Shown: positions 24,191-32,194 of the stretch, one piece after another | Numbering within the stretch: the first letter of the stretch is position 1 | How the letters are laid out: every line of letters starts with the position of its first letter | Source: Candidatus Omnitrophota bacterium | GTDB taxonomy: Bacteria; Omnitrophota; Gorgyraeia; Pluralincolimonadales; Pluralincolimonadaceae | DNA: 47,364 nucleotides | Direction of reading: 5' to 3' | Assembly (NCBI GenBank): GCA_041653595.1 | Contig: JBAZFB010000011.1 | Coordinates: 1 to 47,364, forward strand | The notes under the pieces: generated by a model | The model's input: the letters and a program-made list of their open reading frames with translations, nothing else | The model's database searches: none | What the model was told of the DNA's origin: nothing | Program-made: the position numbers and the translations under genes

Positions 24191-27100
24191 TTGCATTTCA
24201 AGAACCTGGAACTTTTTGGCTTCAAGTCGTTCGCTAACAAGACGGAATTGAATTTTGAGCCTGGCGTAACGGCGATAGTCGGGCCTAACGGCTGCGGTAA
24301 ATCCAACATCTCCGACTCGATCAAGTGGGTCCTCGGAGAGACCTCTGCCAGGGAGATCCGCGGCACGAAGATGGAAGACGTCATCTTCAGCGGCACCGAC
24401 GGAAAAGAAGCCCTTGGTTTCGCGGAAGTATCCCTCACGATAGTAAACCAGCCCAAGATCCTCCCTACGGAATATGACGAAGTCACGATCACAAGGCGCG
24501 TATTCCGTTCCGGGGAGAGCGAATATTTCATAAATAAGACTCCCGTAAGATTAAAAGATATCAATGAGCTTTTGATGGGGACCGGCATCGGCACGTCCAC
24601 TTATTCCCTTATGGAGCAGGGCAGGATAGCCGAATTGTTAGACTCTCGACCCGAAGAGAGGCGTTACGTATTCGAGGAGGCCGCCGGGATCACAAAGTAC
24701 AAGGCCAAGAAGAAGGAGGCCTTGAGAAAACTTGAGCAGACAGAGGCGAACCTCCTCAGGGTAAGCGACGTGATAACGGAAGTGAAGCGCCAGATAAACT
24801 CCATCGAGCGCCAGGCGAATAAGGCCAGGAAATATAAGGAAGATTTCGAGAAGCTGAAGGAGATGGAGGTATGGACCGCTGCGGCGGAATTCAAGAAGAT
24901 AAGGCAAGAAGAAGGCAGTATATCGTCCGACAGGGATTCCCTGGCGGCGAAGGAGTCCGAACTTAATTCCGTCATCTCGGAGCTGGATACGAAACTGGCC
25001 TCGCTGCGCGACGACCTGGCGAAAGTCGACCAGCGGTTGTCGGACGCGAAAGCCAACGCGGTAAATATAGAAGGCCAGGTTGAAAGGAATAAGGACAAGA
25101 TATCCTATAATTCCGAAAGGTCTAACGAGATCAATTCCAGGATCGCGGGGCTGGAAAAAGATATCGACGGTAACCGCGAAAGGCTTTCCAACCTGGAGAA
25201 CGAAGTGGGCCGCCTGAATTCCGAGGCCGGCCTTTTCAGGAGCAACGAGGAAAATAAGAAGTCTGAGATAGAAGAAAAGACCAAATATCTTGAGGCCATC
25301 GCCGAGACGGTAAAGACCTGCCAGCAGAACATAGAAAAGGCGAAACTCTACGTCGTGGATATTGCGGCAGGGCAGACGAAGGCCCGCAACGAATTGACGA
25401 AATTAGTCGCGCACACCCAGCACCTGGGCGCGCGCCAGAGAAGGATAGAAGTAGAGAAGAGGAAGGTCGATGAGGAGAGGGCCGCCTCCGGGCAGAAACT
25501 CGGCGAGCTGGTGGCCTTCGTGGAAAGGATATCCAAGGATATAGAGAACCTTAACTGGAAAAAGGCCCAGGCCGAGGGGGACTTAAGCTCGCTAAGCGAA
25601 GAGATAGCGAACCTCGAGGTCGAATTCCAGGGCCTTAGTTCGGAATTGACCTCGGCGCAATCGCGCCTCACTTTCCTTGAGGACCTCAAGGCCAAATATG
25701 AGGGTTTCTCGCTCGGAGTAAAGAGCGTCCTGAAAGAAGTGGAGAGGGGCTCACCCATATCGCAGGGCGTAGTGGGCATAGTTGCCGACCTGATCGAACC
25801 TTTCCAGGGTTACGACAATGCCATAGAGGCGGCTTTAGGGGACCTGGTACAGGCCGTCATCGTCAAAGATAATGAGACCGCGAAAAGACTCATCAAATTC
25901 CTGGACGAAGGTTCTCTCGGCCGCGCCACGTTCATACCGCTGGAAGGCGTCTCCCGTTCAGGACCAAGGACAGACCTCATAAATTACATAAAAGCTGACG
26001 GGAACGTAAAAAGCGTCATCGAATTCCTGTTGCGCGATACTTACCTCGCGGATGACCTGGAATCCGCGTTCGGCTCGATAGCCGGACGGCAGGACCATGT
26101 CAGGCTCATAACCAAGAACGGCGAAGTCGTGGAGAAAGGGCTTTCGGCCGGAGGTAAGGTCCAAAAGGCGGAAGGTTTCGGCCTGATAGGAAGGGACGCC
26201 AAGATAAAGGAATTGAGGATAACAATAGAAAACCTGAAGGCGAAGTCCGAGGCCCTCGAACGCGGCCTCCAGGAGAAGAAGCAGCTCAGGGACTCGCTCC
26301 AGACAGAGGCGAAGGCTGTCGCCGAAGATATACATAAGATCCAGATAGATAACGCCAACAAGATCAGCGAAAAAGCCGGCCTCGAAGAAGCCATGAACAA
26401 GCTTAACGAGGAGGAGTCGCTGTTGAACCTGGAACTCGGTGAAGTGAACTCCGAGATAGACACCTACGTGACCAAGGAGGAGGAGTTTAAGAAAGAGCTC
26501 GCCTCGCTCGACGACGAAGACGCGAAGGTCCAGGATACGATCAAGTCGAACCAGGACACGATAGCGCTCAAGCTGAAAGAGAGGGAGGATACGCTTGTCC
26601 TTATAACACAGAGCAAGACCGAGCTGGACATGCTTAAGGACAAGGAGATCTCGGTAACCAACGCCCTCTCCATGATGGCGAGGTCGTTCGATGACGAAAA
26701 AGCCGGCCTCGCATCCAAAGATAAGGAGATCGCCGATTCCAAGGTAAAGATATCCGAATTAATGGTCGAATCGGAACAGCTTGCCAAGAGGAACGAGGAG
26801 CTCGTCAGCGCCAGGATAGCGGCGGAATCCGATTCGCGCCGAATATTGGATGAAAGAAAAGCCGCAAGCGATTCCATATCCCGCGTAGAGAACGAGGCAA
26901 AGGAGGCCCAGAAGTCCTTTAACGAATTGAGCGGTCGCCTGCATACCCTTGAGGTCAAGACCACCGAGTTCAATTACAAGAAGAACAGCCTGCGCGACAG
27001 GCTGGTCCAGGTCTATAAAGTCGAGACCGACCTTGAGCAGGCGGCCATACCCGAAGGCATAAACTGGGACGAGACGAACGAAAAGATGGAGGCCCTGCGC

Positions 27101-27733
27101 TCCAAGCTAGAAGGCATGGGCCCGGTAAATCTTGTCGCGATAGAAGAGCACCAGGAGCTGCAGGAGAGGTACAATTTCCTCACCACGCAGCAGCAAGACC
27201 TGGTCTTGGCGAAAGACGACCTGCACAAGGCGATAAACAAGCTCAATAAGACGACCCGCGAGATGTTCCTCGAGACCTTCCAAAAGATACAGGCCGAATT
27301 CAGGGATATGTTCAGGCTGCTCTTCGGCGGAGGCGACGCGGAGTTGCTGCTTATCGACCAGGAGGACATCCTTGAGAGCGGCATTGAGATAATCGCGCGT
27401 CCCCCGGGAAAGAAACCGCAGTCGATATCGCTGTTATCCGGAGGCGAGCGTTCGATGACCGCGATAGCGCTCCTCTTCTCCATATTCAAAGTGAAACCCA
27501 GCCCGTTCTGCGTGATGGACGAGATGGACGCGGCGCTGGACGAGGCCAATATAGACAGGTTCTGCAGGGTACTGAAGGATTTCGTGAAGACTTCACAGTT
27601 CATAATAATAACACATAACAAGAAGACGATTTCGGTGGCCGACGTAATGTATGGCATCACTATGGAGGAGTCGGGTGTATCGAAGATCGTTTCGGTTAAG
27701 TTTTCACAAGAGCTGGAGGCGAAGACAGCTTAA
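24191..27733 (+). CDS. smc: Chromosome segregation protein SMC
   Basis: A full-length 1180-aa SMC ATPase that, with ScpAB, compacts and segregates the chromosome. The head N-half has FKSFANKTEL and Walker A GPNGCGKSN at 31-39. Long coiled coils (about 165-500 and 670-1000) flank a hinge at about 505-665 with LKAKYEGFSLGVKSVLKE, GVVGIVADLIEP and LSAGGKVQ. The C-terminal head has the signature LLSGGERSMTA near 1082 and Walker B FCVMDEMDAALDEANI. The start is TTG 24191; the conserved MHFKNLELFGFKSF fixes it. It converges on the GGDEF gene with a 2-base gap and no terminator. scpA and scpB are not present here. Confidence 0.97.
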   Translation: MHFKNLELFGFKSFANKTELNFEPGVTAIVGPNGCGKSNISDSIKWVLGETSAREIRGTKMEDVIFSGTDGKEALGFAEVSLTIVNQPKILPTEYDEVTITRRVFRSGESEYFINKTPVRLKDINELLMGTGIGTSTYSLMEQGRIAELLDSRPEERRYVFEEAAGITKYKAKKKEALRKLEQTEANLLRVSDVITEVKRQINSIERQANKARKYKEDFEKLKEMEVWTAAAEFKKIRQEEGSISSDRDSLAAKESELNSVISELDTKLASLRDDLAKVDQRLSDAKANAVNIEGQVERNKDKISYNSERSNEINSRIAGLEKDIDGNRERLSNLENEVGRLNSEAGLFRSNEENKKSEIEEKTKYLEAIAETVKTCQQNIEKAKLYVVDIAAGQTKARNELTKLVAHTQHLGARQRRIEVEKRKVDEERAASGQKLGELVAFVERISKDIENLNWKKAQAEGDLSSLSEEIANLEVEFQGLSSELTSAQSRLTFLEDLKAKYEGFSLGVKSVLKEVERGSPISQGVVGIVADLIEPFQGYDNAIEAALGDLVQAVIVKDNETAKRLIKFLDEGSLGRATFIPLEGVSRSGPRTDLINYIKADGNVKSVIEFLLRDTYLADDLESAFGSIAGRQDHVRLITKNGEVVEKGLSAGGKVQKAEGFGLIGRDAKIKELRITIENLKAKSEALERGLQEKKQLRDSLQTEAKAVAEDIHKIQIDNANKISEKAGLEEAMNKLNEEESLLNLELGEVNSEIDTYVTKEEEFKKELASLDDEDAKVQDTIKSNQDTIALKLKEREDTLVLITQSKTELDMLKDKEISVTNALSMMARSFDDEKAGLASKDKEIADSKVKISELMVESEQLAKRNEELVSARIAAESDSRRILDERKAASDSISRVENEAKEAQKSFNELSGRLHTLEVKTTEFNYKKNSLRDRLVQVYKVETDLEQAAIPEGINWDETNEKMEALRSKLEGMGPVNLVAIEEHQELQERYNFLTTQQQDLVLAKDDLHKAINKLNKTTREMFLETFQKIQAEFRDMFRLLFGGGDAELLLIDQEDILESGIEIIARPPGKKPQSISLLSGGERSMTAIALLFSIFKVKPSPFCVMDEMDAALDEANIDRFCRVLKDFVKTSQFIIITHNKKTISVADVMYGITMEESGVSKIVSVKFSQELEAKTA

Positions 27734-27735
27734 GG

Positions 27736-28905
27736 TTATTTGGACCTGTAGGCGCAAACTTTGTTTTTGCCGGTCCTCTTCGCTTCATACAGCGCCATAT
27801 CAGCTAAGTAGATCAGCTTTTCTTTATCGAGCGCGTCTTCTGGGTAGGTAGAGAGGCCCGCGCTTATGGTAAGGTTCTTGGCGGGCTGGACTTCCTGTCC
27901 TTTAAACTCGAAATTTTCTATCGCCATCCTGAGGTTTTCCGCGATCGCATAAGCAGGGTCTTTACCCTGGTTGGGAAGTATCACGGCGAACTCCTCGCCG
28001 CCGTAACGCGCCACAAAACCCTTCCCGTCGCAGACGGTCTTTAATATCCTCGCCACATCGCGGAGTATCTGGTCCCCCATCTGGTGCCCCATCGTGTCGT
28101 TATAATTCTTGAAATTATCTATGTCGAACATGACCATGGAGAGCTGGGACTTGCTCTCGTAGGCCTTCTTTAATTCCTCGGTCAGTAGGAACTGGAAATA
28201 GCCGTGGTTCCAGAGCCGCGTCAGCGTATCGGTATTGGACTGGTAAACCGTCTGCTCATAGAGGCGCGAATTCTCGATCGCGAGGCCGGCGTGGTTCGCG
28301 AACATCGTCAAAGTCCTTATGTCGTCCTTGAGTATAGGTTTTTTCGTGAAAAGGTTGTCGGCCAGTATCACCCCTACAACTTTATCCTTTGCCTTGAGCG
28401 GGACGGTCACGAAATACTCGGTCCTTAAGAATTGCAGGACAGGGTCGTTAGCTGTCTTATGGCGCGCCTCGTCCGTGGTTATCTCCATGCTCATACCTTC
28501 GAGAACGGTCACGGCAAGCACCCCGGCATCCTCACGTAAGGGGATCTTTATGCCCCTTACCGCCTTATCAAGGTCGGAGCCGCCTTTTTTATAGAAGGTA
28601 TAGGCCGATATAAGGTCTTCGAGCGACATCTGCTGGGAAGATATCCTGCTCCAGATGAGGCCGGCCTCTTCTCCGGAATGGGGGCCTAAACCCATCTTTC
28701 CCTCGAGCGTGTTCTCCTGCTCGTTCACGAGGAAGAGCATGGCCCTGTTGAAGCCGAGGCCCGCGTGTGAGGTCACCCCTGTAAGTATAATAAAGAGGAT
28801 CTCCTCGAGGTTGAGGGTAGAGCGCATCGCGTTGCCGATCTCATAGAAGATCGCCAGCTCAGCGCGTATCCTGTCAAGCCTTTCCTGTACGTTCTTTTTT
28901 TCCAT
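27736..28905 (-). CDS. GAF-GGDEF diguanylate cyclase
   Basis: The only minus-strand gene. A 389-aa cytoplasmic signalling protein: a short coiled N-terminus, a GAF sensor domain (about 20-205) and a GGDEF domain (about 220-385). GGDEF features are DTLTRLWNHGYFQFLL, MFDIDNFKNYNDTMGHQMGD and the active loop RYGGEEF. It should make cyclic di-GMP. The inhibitory RxxD site upstream of the loop is absent (DGKG at that place). The open frame extends to a TTG at 28944, but that TTG is part of a -35 box. ATG 28905 is therefore preferred and would give a nearly leaderless mRNA. The signal sensed by the GAF domain is unknown. Confidence 0.88.
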   Translation of the reverse strand: MEKKNVQERLDRIRAELAIFYEIGNAMRSTLNLEEILFIILTGVTSHAGLGFNRAMLFLVNEQENTLEGKMGLGPHSGEEAGLIWSRISSQQMSLEDLISAYTFYKKGGSDLDKAVRGIKIPLREDAGVLAVTVLEGMSMEITTDEARHKTANDPVLQFLRTEYFVTVPLKAKDKVVGVILADNLFTKKPILKDDIRTLTMFANHAGLAIENSRLYEQTVYQSNTDTLTRLWNHGYFQFLLTEELKKAYESKSQLSMVMFDIDNFKNYNDTMGHQMGDQILRDVARILKTVCDGKGFVARYGGEEFAVILPNQGKDPAYAIAENLRMAIENFEFKGQEVQPAKNLTISAGLSTYPEDALDKEKLIYLADMALYEAKRTGKNKVCAYRSK

Positions 28906-28915
28906 AACGGGATTA

Positions 28916-28944
28916 ATGATACCCCATATACCGCGGCTTGTCAA
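28916..28944 (-). promoter_or_regulatory. Promoter of GAF-GGDEF gene
   Basis: On the minus strand TTGACA (28944-28939), a 17-base spacer and TATCAT (28921-28916). Predicted transcription start is near 28909, only about 4 bases before the ATG. It is divergent from the riboflavin promoter. Between them lie two small dyads (28944-28957 and 28958-28973). Confidence 0.8.
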
Positions 28945-28988
28945 TAAGACCCCTTATGCGGGCGGGCACCCGCTTGAACCTTAATCGC

Positions 28989-29017
28989 TTGACAATAAGC
29001 GGTACATAGTATAAAAT
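28989..29017 (+). promoter_or_regulatory. Promoter of riboflavin operon
   Basis: TTGACA (28989-28994), 17 bases, TAAAAT (29012-29017). The predicted transcription start near 29024 coincides with the first base of the FMN riboswitch. Confidence 0.85.
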
Positions 29018-29023
29018 TATTAC

Positions 29024-29151
29024 ATCTTCGGGAGGGGTGAAATTCCCCACTGGCAGTGAGAGCCTGCGAGTCTCATATCCATATGTTTTAAGGATGGGAC
29101 AGATCCGTTGTAACCACGGAGCCAATAGTCAAAGTCTAGATGGGAGAAGAT
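29024..29151 (+). ncRNA. FMN riboswitch (RFN element)
   Basis: The conserved core is plain: ATCTTCGGG at the 5' end, GGGGTGAAATTCCCC, the arm ending CTGGCAGTGAGAGCC with GCGAG, GATCCGTTGTAACCACGG, then AGTC and ATGGGAGAAGAT, which closes P1 (29024-29029 with 29146-29151). It binds flavin mononucleotide and controls the downstream rib operon through the terminator at 29186. The 3' arm of P1 can instead pair with the terminator's right arm, giving a clear on/off switch. Confidence 0.96.
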
Positions 29152-29185
29152 AAGCGGTTTTTATGCCGCCATATCGCGTATTTTT

Positions 29186-29212
29186 ACCCGAAGAGAGATC
29201 TTCGGGTTTTTT
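29186..29212 (+). terminator. FMN-responsive terminator
   Basis: An 8-bp stem (29186-29193 with 29200-29207) has a 6-base loop and runs into T-rich sequence (29207-29212). ATCTTC at 29198-29203 repeats the 5' strand of riboswitch P1 and can pair with GAAGAT at 29146-29151, forming the antiterminator when FMN is absent. Confidence 0.9.
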
Positions 29213-29256
29213 ATTGCCGAAGGCAATAATACTTGTAGCCTGTAAGGCTACAAGTA
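29211..29256 (+). repeat. Two extra hairpins between the terminator and ribBA
   Basis: An 8-bp stem with a GAA loop (29211-29218 with 29222-29229) is followed at once by a perfect 11-bp stem (29230-29240 with 29246-29256). They end 2 bases before the ribosome site AGGAAGGGA. They could stabilise the read-through mRNA or block translation. Confidence 0.6.
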
Positions 29257-29270
29257 TAGGAAGGGACTAA

Positions 29271-30470
29271 ATGTTCAACACGATCAAAGAAGCTATCGGG
29301 GATATCAAAAAGGGCAGGATGATCATCGTCATCGACGACGAGGACCGCGAGAACGAGGGGGACCTGCTTATGGCCGCTGAATTCGTCACGCCCGAGGCGA
29401 TAAATTTCATGGCGAAATACGGCCGCGGCCTTATATGCGTCCCCATGGAAGAGAAACGCCTTCGCGAGCTGGGGATAGAGGTTCTATCCGAGACCGGCGG
29501 GGGTAATTTTAACACCGCGTGGACGATGTCGATCGACGCGAAGGAAGACGTCACTACCGGCATATCCGCCCATGACAGGTCAAAGACGATAAAGACGCTC
29601 GTAAATCCCAGGTCGAAGCCAGGGGATTTCAGCCGGCCCGGCCATATCTTCCCGTTGAGGGCGAAAGAGGGCGGGGTGCTCGTAAGGACCGGCCATACTG
29701 AAGCTGCCGTAGACCTCGCTAAATTGGCTAGGCTGAAGCCGGCAGGTGTAATATGCGAGATAATGAATGACGACGGGACGATGGCCAGGACGCCCCAACT
29801 TATAAAATTCGCCCGGAAGCATAAACTCAAGATCTGTTCCATAGCGGCCCTTATTAAATACCGCATGGCCGCCGAAAAGCTTGTCCAAGAGATAGAAGAG
29901 ACCAACCTGCCGACCGGATACGGCGAGTTCAGGCTACGGCTTTACGAATCGATTATCGATAAGAAAGTGCATGTCGCGCTTGTGTTGGGAAAAATATCAG
30001 AGAGACCGGTTTTGGTGAGGGTCCATTCTGAGTGCTTGACAGGCGACGTCTTCGGTTCACTGCGTTGCGATTGCGGAGGGCAGCTCAGGCAGGCTTTGTC
30101 GATGATAAAGAAGGAAGGCCGCGGCGTCCTCCTGTATATGAGGCAGGAAGGCCGGGGTATAGGGCTTGAGAACAAGATAAAAGCGTACGCGCTCCAGGAT
30201 AAGGGGATGGACACGGTCGAGGCGAATAAGGCGCTCGGTTTTGAGGCCGACCTGCGCGATTACGGCACCGGCGCCCAGATACTGGCGGACCTCGGCATAA
30301 AAAAGATACGCCTCATCACCAATAACCCGCAGAAAATAGTCGGGCTCGAGGGATACGGGTTAAAAGTTGTCGAGCGCGTCCCTATCGAGATGCCCTCGAA
30401 CCCGAGGAACCTGCGGTATTTAAAGGTGAAGAAAGAGAAAATGGGACACGTGTTAAAAGGGATCCGTTAA
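29271..30470 (+). CDS. ribBA: Bifunctional DHBP synthase / GTP cyclohydrolase II
   Basis: A 399-aa enzyme that supplies both precursors of riboflavin. The N-terminal RibB domain (about 1-200; DDEDRENEGDL, RTGHTEAAVDLA) turns ribulose 5-phosphate into dihydroxybutanone phosphate. The C-terminal RibA domain (about 205-399) opens GTP. RibA shows the zinc cysteines in HSECLTGDVFGSLRCDCGG and the loop YMRQEGRGIGL. It is the first gene after the FMN riboswitch, with AGGAAGGGA before the ATG. ribH follows 18 bases later. Confidence 0.97.
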   Translation: MFNTIKEAIGDIKKGRMIIVIDDEDRENEGDLLMAAEFVTPEAINFMAKYGRGLICVPMEEKRLRELGIEVLSETGGGNFNTAWTMSIDAKEDVTTGISAHDRSKTIKTLVNPRSKPGDFSRPGHIFPLRAKEGGVLVRTGHTEAAVDLAKLARLKPAGVICEIMNDDGTMARTPQLIKFARKHKLKICSIAALIKYRMAAEKLVQEIEETNLPTGYGEFRLRLYESIIDKKVHVALVLGKISERPVLVRVHSECLTGDVFGSLRCDCGGQLRQALSMIKKEGRGVLLYMRQEGRGIGLENKIKAYALQDKGMDTVEANKALGFEADLRDYGTGAQILADLGIKKIRLITNNPQKIVGLEGYGLKVVERVPIEMPSNPRNLRYLKVKKEKMGHVLKGIR

Positions 30471-30488
30471 AGGAGAAGGAGGAAGAAG

Positions 30489-30953
30489 ATGGTAAAGACA
30501 GTCGAAGGGCAGTTGATCGCGAAAGGAAAGAAGTTCGCGATAGTCGTTTCAAGGTTCAACGATTTTATCTCGAAGCGGCTCCTTGAGGGGGCTATCGATA
30601 CGCTGTTGCGCCACGGCGCGAAAGAGGGCGAGATAGAAGCAGTGTGGGTGCCGGGCGCATTCGAGATACCGGTCGTGGCGAATAAGATCGCGAAGTCGAA
30701 GAAATTCGACGCAGTGATATGCATCGGCGCGGTGATAAAAGGTTCGACCCCGCACTTCGAGTATGTCGCCGGAGAGGCCGCGAAGGGCGTGGCGAAGGTA
30801 TCGCTCGATACGGGTATCCCGGTAATATTCGGCGTCATAACGGCCGAGAACCTCGAACAGGCCATTGAGCGCGCCGGGACAAAGGACGGCAACAAGGGCC
30901 GCGATGCCGCGATATCGGCTATTGAGATGGTGAACCTCTTAGAGAACATCTAA
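30489..30953 (+). CDS. ribH: 6,7-dimethyl-8-ribityllumazine synthase
   Basis: Condenses dihydroxybutanone phosphate with the pyrimidine intermediate to form lumazine, the penultimate step to riboflavin. The 154-aa length is typical. Family blocks: FAIVVSRFNDFIS, WVPGAFEIPV, CIGAVIKGSTPHFEYVAGEA (catalytic His in PHF) and VIFGVITAENLEQA. It has a strong ribosome site (GGAGAAGGAGGAAG). nusB begins 1 base after its stop, a common gene pairing. Confidence 0.97.
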   Translation: MVKTVEGQLIAKGKKFAIVVSRFNDFISKRLLEGAIDTLLRHGAKEGEIEAVWVPGAFEIPVVANKIAKSKKFDAVICIGAVIKGSTPHFEYVAGEAAKGVAKVSLDTGIPVIFGVITAENLEQAIERAGTKDGNKGRDAAISAIEMVNLLENI

Positions 30954-30954
30954 G

Positions 30955-31377
30955 ATGAGAAAACGCACCCAGGCGCGTGAGTACGCGCTCCAGATATTGT
31001 ACCAGATCGACGTCAGGAAAGACCCTGAGGACAAGATCCTGGTGGATTTCTGGAAGAACATAGAGACGGAGCCCGAGGTATCGGATTTCGCCGCTAAGAT
31101 CGTGATCGGCACCATCAGGAACAAGAAGAAGATCGACGAGATGATCACGAAATATGCCAGCAACTGGAAACTCAGTCGTATGGCCGTCATCGACCGCAAT
31201 GTCCTAAGGATGGCCGCGTATGAGCTGCTCTTTTGCGAAGACATACCGCCTAAGGTATCCATAAACGAGGCCGTCGACCTGGCCAAGAAATTCGGGGATA
31301 CCGAATCCGGGAAATTCGTGAACGGCATCCTTGACAAGATAAACAAGGAAGAGGCGGCGGGTGGAAAGAACGGTTGA
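30955..31377 (+). CDS. nusB: Transcription antitermination factor NusB
   Basis: A 140-aa all-helical RNA-binding protein. With NusE (S10) it binds boxA of rRNA transcripts and prevents premature termination. Motifs: RTQAREYALQILYQIDV near the N-terminus, KLSRMAVIDRNVLRMAAYEL and the C-terminal VSINEAVDLAKKFGDTESGKFVNGILD (quoted as the characteristic end). It is placed inside the FMN-controlled operon between ribH and a PHP gene. Its last 17 bases overlap the next gene. Confidence 0.96.
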   Translation: MRKRTQAREYALQILYQIDVRKDPEDKILVDFWKNIETEPEVSDFAAKIVIGTIRNKKKIDEMITKYASNWKLSRMAVIDRNVLRMAAYELLFCEDIPPKVSINEAVDLAKKFGDTESGKFVNGILDKINKEEAAGGKNG

Positions 31378-32194
31378 CCTCCACGTCCATACGCATATTT
31401 CCGATGGGACTTTCTCCCCGCAGGAGGTCGTCGAGAATGCCGTCAAGGTAGGGCTCTCGTGCATAGCGATAACCGACCACGATTGCATCGACGGAATCGA
31501 GCCGGCGGTAAAAGCCGCTAAAAAGACCGGGCTGGAAATCATTCCCGGCGTCGAAATGTCCGCACAGGAGAAAGGCCGCGAGGTCCATCTATTGGGGTTC
31601 TATCCGGACATAAAAGACAAGAAGTTCCTCGGGAGGCTGGAGTCCATCCGAAAGAACAGGGTAGACAGGGTATACCGGATGGTAGAAAAACTCAAAAAAT
31701 ATAATGTAAACTTGGATCCCGCCCGCGTATTTGAATTGAGCGGCCCGGGATCGGTCGGCAGGCTGCATGTGGCCGCCGTGCTTGAGGAAGGAGGCTATGT
31801 CTCCTCGATCCAGGAGGCGTTCAAGCGCTTCATAGGGGACAAGGGGCCTTGTTATGTCGCCCATTATGACATCAGCGCCAAGGACGCCATAGCTGAACTG
31901 AAGAGGGTAGGCGCGGTCGCTGTCTACGCGCATCCCCATTTGATGGGCGGCGACGCCCTTATCCCGAAATTCGTAAAATACGGGCTGGACGGGATAGAGG
32001 CCTACCATTCCGAGCATTCGAAACAGGTCACGAAAAGATATCTCGAACTCGCGAAGGAATATGGGCTCCTGGTCAGCGGCGGTTCGGATTGCCACGGGCT
32101 TAATAAAGGCCAGATGTTGATGGGCACGGTAAAGGTGCCGTACAGCCTGGTCGAAGAGATCAAAAAATGCGCAGCGAAGACGAAAAGTACATAA
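31361..32194 (+). CDS. PHP-domain phosphoesterase (RNase AM/TrpH-like)
   Basis: A 277-aa metal-dependent phosphoesterase. PHP motifs in order: DLHVHTHISDGTFSP (motif 1), AITDHDCIDG (2), IPGVEMSAQEKGREVHLLGF (3), VYAHPHL and SGGSDCHG (4). Homologues act on nucleoside 3',5'-bisphosphates or as 5'-3' exonucleases that mature rRNA 5' ends (RNase AM). A link to NusB next door through rRNA is tempting but inferred. Translation starts at GTG 31361 within nusB, and ribD overlaps its end by 28 bases. DNA polymerase-associated PHP proteins are longer and less likely. Confidence 0.87.
   Translation: MERTVDLHVHTHISDGTFSPQEVVENAVKVGLSCIAITDHDCIDGIEPAVKAAKKTGLEIIPGVEMSAQEKGREVHLLGFYPDIKDKKFLGRLESIRKNRVDRVYRMVEKLKKYNVNLDPARVFELSGPGSVGRLHVAAVLEEGGYVSSIQEAFKRFIGDKGPCYVAHYDISAKDAIAELKRVGAVAVYAHPHLMGGDALIPKFVKYGLDGIEAYHSEHSKQVTKRYLELAKEYGLLVSGGSDCHGLNKGQMLMGTVKVPYSLVEEIKKCAAKTKST

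Noticed and set aside
27736..28944. GGDEF gene starting at TTG 28944
   Set aside because: That TTG belongs to a TTGACA-N17-TATCAT promoter, so it would not be transcribed from it.
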